Position numbers and translations under genes: made by a program. Shown here one piece after another: positions 13,932 to 18,273 of a stretch of DNA of 18,273 nucleotides (position 1 is its first letter; each line of letters begins with the position of its first letter). This DNA comes from CAVYGN01 sp964413265 (lineage in GTDB: Bacteria; Spirochaetota; Brevinematia; Brevinematales; JAOACQ01), in NCBI GenBank assembly GCA_964413265.1, contig CAYPRX010000118.1, positions 1 to 18,273 of the forward strand, given 5' to 3'. The notes beneath the pieces are model-generated. The model had not been told where the DNA came from. It searched no databases and saw only the letters and a program-made list of their open reading frames with translations.

Positions 13932-16259
13932 TCACTTCTGGCTGAGAACGAAGACACCATCCCAATCAGCCGGTGGAGGGTTCTTCATATATCTGATGCA
14001 CCTTTCATAATATGTTTTTGAGGGAGGATCTCCGTATTTATTCATTATATTGCAGAACATTTCAGCTGCATCTTTCCATTTCTTACTCCTGTATTCCTGC
14101 AAGGCCTTATGATATTCATCTATTATAAAGAGTTTCTCTTCAGAAACTTCCCCTGTTCTTCCTACAAGCTCATAAACATCAGTCGGGGTTACTTTACCGA
14201 CAACCCGTATAAGATCAAGTTTTCTCACCACAAACCTGTCGCCGATCTGATTATATGTGACTTCGGAGATCATTATATTAGTTCCATATGTTTTATTGGC
14301 ACCCTCGAAGCGGGAAGCAGTATTTACTGTATCCCCCATCATCGTGTAGTCCATACGCTGCTGGGAGCCCATATTTCCGATAATGGCAGGACCGGTATTT
14401 AACCCCATCCTTGCATAAACAGGCGGGTATCCCTCCTCAATCCATTCTTTCCTCAGCATTTCAAGCGCATTCTGCATATCCACCGCAGCATTGCAGCATT
14501 TCAGGGCGTGGTCATGATGGGGGATTGGAGCCCCGAAGAATGCGATTATAGCATCACCCTCATATTTATCTACAGTTCCGTCATTTGCAAGAATAATATC
14601 CGTCATGGCTGTCAGGTATTTGTTTAAGAGCGTAACAACCTCCTCAGGGCTTAGTTTCTCTGAGATGCTTGTAAACCCGGCCACATCCGAAAAATATGCG
14701 GTAATCTCCCTTCTCTCGCCGCCGAGTTTCAACAGGTCAGGATTATCTATAACCTGTTTTACGACCTCAGGCGAAAGATAATACATAAAGGCCTTTTTTA
14801 TGAAATTTCTCTGCCTGTCATACGATATGAACTTATATGCAGTGAAAAGGACTATCCCGCATACAAAACTTGTCAGGACCATTATATAATTGAAGATGAT
14901 ACCGAAGAACGACAGGAAGAGATACTCAAGTATCAATACCCCGACCAGTGCAGAAGCTGCTGTTATTGACTCCCTTAAAGCGGATGTTATCCTGATACTG
15001 AAAAAATAAATGACGGTTACTAAAAAAATGGAGATAAAAAGATTCCATAAGAACGGAAGCTGTGTCAGAAACTTCTCCTGATGAAACATATTGATGATGG
15101 TGCCCTCCAGATAGACCCTGGGTGCATTGGGGTCTATGGTGATCATACCCCTGTCGGTGCTCGCTTCAGCCGTCAGACCGGCTATTACTATCCTTCCTTT
15201 CACTACTGAAAGCTTCTTAGCCAGGTCTTCGAAGACCTTCTGGTAATTTTTGATGGTTTCCCTGTCGGCCTCCGAGACTTTATTGCTGTTAAGAAGCGGA
15301 AGCTGGGCTTCAAGCTCCCTTTTCAGATTATTGTACTCGACAAAAAGATAGAAAGAAATATGAGGTCCGAACGCATCTTCAAATTTTCTTGTCCAGTTCA
15401 AATACATCCTGCCGTGTTCATCAATGGGGACTGTTACGGTCTTATCTTCCTTCGTAGTCATTTTTATATATTGGCCCGGTTTGATCTCTACCTTATCCCT
15501 GTCAATACCAACTTCGTCCATAACAGCAGGCATAGTCAGCTGCGGCACAAGGTAACCCCTGTAAATTGTGAACAGAGCTATTCTCCTTAAAGTTCCATCC
15601 TCATCGGGCGGTGCAATTGTAGAGCCGATGCCCTTTGCCCCTATATATAGCGGAAAGACCGGGCTCTCCATGTAATTATCCGTGGTCAGGAAGTTTGTTA
15701 GTCGAGGATCTTTGAGCGGTATAAAAAAGGTGTCAATAATTTCAAGCTCTTTATTAGTATCTGCACTGATATCGGTCCTCGTTTTAAGAGTCTCATTGAT
15801 CCCTCTGCAGGAAAGATAGACGTTCAAAGGCTCTGCGGCAAAGGCTCTCGCGAGTTCCCTGTCAGGATTGACGACCAGGTTTGTCAGGACATCCTGCAGG
15901 GGATATGAACGAGTGTCATCCTTAATATCTTCATAGGTTTCCTTGTTTAGTTCACGGGGGGCATTGTTGAAATAGTCAATATCCAGAATGATCCTGGCAG
16001 CCCCGAGATCCTTAAGTGCTGAAATTCCCTGAGCGAATTTATACCTTGATATCGGCCAAGTTTCTAAAGCATCCAAGGTAGGATCGTCAATATCAACATA
16101 TAAGATCTTATCCCACTCCGCTATCTTCGGTTTTAAGGTGAATAAGATATCATATAATTTATTATTAAGAACCCTGCCGCCGCCACTCAAAGACACAGCC
16201 AGCCCGATAATTACGCTTAAAAGAATGAAGGGGATCTCAATATAGTTCTTTTTATTCAA
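13932..16259 (-). CDS. CHASE2-domain class III adenylate cyclase
   Basis: This 775-residue membrane enzyme should make cAMP from ATP in response to a periplasmic signal. An N-terminal membrane segment (about 9-25) is followed by a periplasmic CHASE2 domain (about 30-400), a transmembrane bundle (about 403-477) and a cytoplasmic cyclase domain (about 515-700). Catalytic residues are complete: metal-binding D525 and D569, ATP-specifying K565 and D637 (DYTMMGD), and transition-state N646 and R650. K and D at the specificity positions favour ATP over GTP. The tail (about 705-775) is a helical, TPR-like extension often seen in CHASE2 cyclases. The start is TTG at 16259, supported by AGGTGG (16272-16267) 7 nt upstream; that site overlaps the stop of the preceding gene. 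The ligand is unknown. Confidence 0.93.
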   Translation of the reverse strand: MNKKNYIEIPFILLSVIIGLAVSLSGGGRVLNNKLYDILFTLKPKIAEWDKILYVDIDDPTLDALETWPISRYKFAQGISALKDLGAARIILDIDYFNNAPRELNKETYEDIKDDTRSYPLQDVLTNLVVNPDRELARAFAAEPLNVYLSCRGINETLKTRTDISADTNKELEIIDTFFIPLKDPRLTNFLTTDNYMESPVFPLYIGAKGIGSTIAPPDEDGTLRRIALFTIYRGYLVPQLTMPAVMDEVGIDRDKVEIKPGQYIKMTTKEDKTVTVPIDEHGRMYLNWTRKFEDAFGPHISFYLFVEYNNLKRELEAQLPLLNSNKVSEADRETIKNYQKVFEDLAKKLSVVKGRIVIAGLTAEASTDRGMITIDPNAPRVYLEGTIINMFHQEKFLTQLPFLWNLFISIFLVTVIYFFSIRITSALRESITAASALVGVLILEYLFLSFFGIIFNYIMVLTSFVCGIVLFTAYKFISYDRQRNFIKKAFMYYLSPEVVKQVIDNPDLLKLGGERREITAYFSDVAGFTSISEKLSPEEVVTLLNKYLTAMTDIILANDGTVDKYEGDAIIAFFGAPIPHHDHALKCCNAAVDMQNALEMLRKEWIEEGYPPVYARMGLNTGPAIIGNMGSQQRMDYTMMGDTVNTASRFEGANKTYGTNIMISEVTYNQIGDRFVVRKLDLIRVVGKVTPTDVYELVGRTGEVSEEKLFIIDEYHKALQEYRSKKWKDAAEMFCNIMNKYGDPPSKTYYERCIRYMKNPPPADWDGVFVLSQK

Positions 16260-16270
16260 TATTATACCAC

Positions 16271-17440
16271 CTATATCCTTATGCTTACTCCGCCTATAAT
16301 AACATACTTGGGGATCTCGTTTGAGAAAGCATTTCCCTTGATAAAATATCCCCCCATTATAAAAATTGTAAAATCAGGATCGATATCGTAAAGAATCCGC
16401 CCGGATATTTCATCCCCGATTGAATAACCGCTGCCGTCATAAAAACCGTTAACCGAGTCGTTAGTTGTCATTCTCGATAGGAAGTAATAATTTGCGTTAA
16501 TAGTCATATGATCTTTAAAGGCTTTCAGGACGGCTCCGGCCTGAGCCATGACTAAATTTGCGAACATCGGCGTTAACACAACTCCCGTATCGTATTGTCC
16601 GAAGGTATTGAACTGGCCGTAAGTCTGTCCCGAATTGGTATTGGTATTGTTGTTGCCAGTCGCAGCGGAAAATTTCAGAATAAAACCATATTTTACATCG
16701 CTTCCCGCAAGATAATAAAACCCGATATCCCCTCCGAAAGCCTGGATAGAATTCGTTGGAGAAAGGTTCCCGAATTCTCCAAGTATGTTGCATGATGATA
16801 CAAGGTTTGCTGTTATGGAGGTTTTCGCATTAAGCCCGACATACAGCGGATCATAGCTGTTGTTGCTCGACATATCCTGGGAATACAGCACAGTCGCGCC
16901 GATGGATTCCACGCCGAGCCCGTCCTTTTCAAGGATAAGGCCCCCGAAAAGCCTGTTCGGACCGTTTGTCAGCAGCAGATCAGAAGCAGTCATGTCGAAC
17001 TGGTTAATTTCAACAGGTAAAAACCCCGAATAGTATAAATAGAACCTCTCCGACATACCCAGAAAGTTCAGGCTGGCCTTAAACCCGTCCGCGAGATTTC
17101 CTATCAGTATTCCGTCCCCCTCAAAATAGTAATCCCTGCCTGCCAGCAGGCTTACATCAGCACTGCTGTAGGTCAGGCTGAGCCTGTCGACGTAAAGGCT
17201 GTTAGTATGATAAAGATCGAAATAAGCGTCTTTCAGCCTGAATTTTAAATAGGCCTGGTCTTCGGCATATATCTTCACCCCGGCATTTGCCAGGTTATAA
17301 AAGCTGTAAAAAGAATTGTTTGAAACATCGGTAGCCAGAACCATCATGGGCAGGTCCTCAAGCGTGAAATCATAATATAATGAATATAAGGGTACAGAAC
17401 CCATTGCGGTCATTAAAATTAACAGTATTATTATCTTCAT
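16271..17440 (-). CDS. Predicted outer-membrane beta-barrel protein, family unknown
   Basis: This 389-residue protein has a signal peptide (about 1-20, MKIIILLILM... to LYS) and then alternating hydrophobic/polar strands rich in Tyr, Gly and Asn with turns such as GRDYYFEGDG and ATGNNNTNTNSGQ. It ends in a strand, GGVSIRI. This pattern points to an outer-membrane barrel, perhaps a porin-like channel; I do not recognise the family. I chose ATG 17440 because GGAG lies 6 nt before it and the signal peptide starts there. An upstream ATG at 17458 overlaps the fecR-like stop (ATGA), has a poor ribosome binding site and would add MIPEKL. It is followed 11 bp later by the cyclase gene, so it may share a function with it. 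Confidence 0.7.
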   Translation of the reverse strand: MKIIILLILMTAMGSVPLYSLYYDFTLEDLPMMVLATDVSNNSFYSFYNLANAGVKIYAEDQAYLKFRLKDAYFDLYHTNSLYVDRLSLTYSSADVSLLAGRDYYFEGDGILIGNLADGFKASLNFLGMSERFYLYYSGFLPVEINQFDMTASDLLLTNGPNRLFGGLILEKDGLGVESIGATVLYSQDMSSNNSYDPLYVGLNAKTSITANLVSSCNILGEFGNLSPTNSIQAFGGDIGFYYLAGSDVKYGFILKFSAATGNNNTNTNSGQTYGQFNTFGQYDTGVVLTPMFANLVMAQAGAVLKAFKDHMTINANYYFLSRMTTNDSVNGFYDGSGYSIGDEISGRILYDIDPDFTIFIMGGYFIKGNAFSNEIPKYVIIGGVSIRI

Positions 17441-17454
17441 CAACTTCTCCGGGA

Positions 17455-18129
17455 TCACAGTCTTTCAGGTTCAGGTATCGGCTGGAAATAAAATAATCTG
17501 TTTAAGTAAAATCTGAGACCGTATTTAATTGTGTTATTCTCTGTATCGTTATCTCCGAATGGAGCATTCCCGCCGGATTCGGAGTAAATATAGTCGAAAT
17601 TACCGTATAACATGAATTTTGCAGATACTCCTCCATGACCCCCACGGTCTATACCCAGGCTGTTCCCGTTGTTGTTTGCTGCCACAACTTGCCCGTCAAT
17701 AACATATACAGACATGCCGTTTAACGAAGAATAACCTACCTCCTCCTCCGTTCCGAGTACGGATGCTGTTCCGCGGGGCGTTTGAACCTTGAAGCTAGAC
17801 TGTACCCCGATGATCTTCGAGAATCGTACCCTAACCTTTCCCGTATCCAGAGTCAGTTTCTGGTCATGAGAAGTTGAAGTCCTGGCCTCACTGAAGGTTA
17901 CCATGGACAGCTCTTTTACTTCAAAAAAGCCGCCCTCAGTTTCAACCCTGATGCTTGAATTCATACCAGTCATAATCCTGTCGCCTGTCTTAACTTCCAT
18001 TGCCAGGACGGCTTTCTGCCACTTATCTCCGCTGAGTATGTCCACCTTCCCAGAGATCTCAGTTACCATCCCGCCGTATGAAAGTCCGAAGACAAAAACT
18101 GCAGCTAATATTATAAACGCATATTTCAT
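17455..18129 (-). CDS. Secreted FecR-domain protein
   Basis: This 224-residue protein has a signal peptide (about 1-19) and a FecR domain (about 42-150): GDRIMTGMNSSIRVETEGG, then a core of paired strands, then the family motif TPRGTASVLGTE (118-129). In the classical Fec system FecR is a membrane-spanning anti-sigma regulator. Here there is no N-terminal cytoplasmic helix bundle, no later membrane segment and no sigma-factor gene, so this is the stand-alone exported type, not a FecI regulator. The tail (about 160-224) has low-complexity Gly/Asn sequence and ends near a tyrosine/phenylalanine-rich strand. A GGGGAAG sequence lies before the ATG. It starts 13 bp after the SLH-like gene and runs into the barrel gene, with the cyclase downstream. 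Confidence 0.85.
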   Translation of the reverse strand: MKYAFIILAAVFVFGLSYGGMVTEISGKVDILSGDKWQKAVLAMEVKTGDRIMTGMNSSIRVETEGGFFEVKELSMVTFSEARTSTSHDQKLTLDTGKVRVRFSKIIGVQSSFKVQTPRGTASVLGTEEEVGYSSLNGMSVYVIDGQVVAANNNGNSLGIDRGGHGGVSAKFMLYGNFDYIYSESGGNAPFGDNDTENNTIKYGLRFYLNRLFYFQPIPEPERL

Positions 18130-18142
18130 TACATCTTCCCCT

Positions 18143-18273
18143 TTATATATGGGCCTTTATAACCTGCGCGAGCTCGATCAGCTCCGAACCGGATATGCTC
18201 CGATTCCATGCGAAGCTCTCAGGGTATATCCCGTCATAAATAAGGCTCTGTGCCGCATATCTTGAGAGGCCCG
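18143..18273 (-). CDS. C-terminal end of an SLH-like domain protein, partial (runs off right edge)
   Basis: A minus-strand frame enters at the right edge and gives 42 residues before TAA at 18145-18143. The sequence runs YAAQSLIYDGIYPES, then ISGSELIELAQVIKAHI. This is the spacing of an S-layer homology (SLH) repeat: helix, 'GI.P', then 'ITR.EL..L...'. SLH domains bind cell-wall or envelope polymers. Only one repeat is visible and it is short, so the assignment is moderate; the other two frames close early and look non-coding. The stop lies 13 bp before the fecR-like start, so this gene is likely the preceding member of the same operon. Its full length and N-terminal domains lie outside the window. 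Confidence 0.55.
   Translation of the reverse strand, partial: GLSRYAAQSLIYDGIYPESFAWNRSISGSELIELAQVIKAHI

Noticed and set aside
17903..18265. 120-residue open frame on the plus strand at the right edge
   Set aside because: It is antisense to the fecR-like gene and to the SLH-like fragment, has no ribosome binding site and no recognisable domain.
1..18273. CRISPR arrays, tRNA or rRNA genes, insertion sequences
   Set aside because: No regularly spaced repeats, no transposase-like protein with flanking inverted repeats and no recognisable tRNA or rRNA sequence were seen; nearly all bases are covered by coding genes.

Overview
The window looks like chromosomal DNA from a diderm (Gram-negative) bacterium of moderately low G+C. 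The best guess is a spirochaete or a close relative. The main reason is the gene order tamB-bamA-skp, which I recall from Treponema pallidum (TP0325-TP0327) and Borrelia burgdorferi (BB0794-BB0796). The many signal peptides, the BamA/TamB/Skp envelope machinery and a CHASE2-type cyclase fit that. The lineage is an inference; there is no rRNA to confirm it.

Layout. The left edge (1-187, minus) is the start of a small unidentified gene. It is driven by a consensus sigma-70 promoter with a dyad over the start site, and it is more AT-rich than the rest. One plus-strand gene (380-2413) encodes a secreted TPR/NHL-propeller/VWA protein. It converges on a long series of minus-strand genes that fills the rest of the window.

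Minus strand, in the order of transcription (right to left). (a) The end of a gene with an SLH-like tail (18273-18143), a secreted FecR-domain protein, a predicted outer-membrane beta-barrel and a CHASE2 class III adenylate cyclase, with spacings of 13 bp or less. This looks like an envelope-to-cAMP signalling operon. (b) After about 120 bp with promoter-like sequences: an LPP20-like secreted protein, then tamB 15 bp later. (c) After 81 bp carrying a strong promoter with a TACA-TT-TGTA operator-like dyad: bamA, skp, a flavodoxin, a LapA-like membrane protein, radA, and a 169-aa protein of unknown function. Spacings there are 28 bp or less.

Together, blocks (b) and (c) make a cell-envelope assembly cluster. 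TamB moves lipid toward the outer membrane, BamA inserts barrel proteins and Skp chaperones them, with housekeeping genes (radA, flavodoxin) appended. The parts most worth following up are the putative repressor site inside the bamA promoter, the SLH/FecR/barrel/cyclase cassette, and the regulated promoter at the left edge. I saw no RNA genes, insertion sequences or CRISPR arrays.
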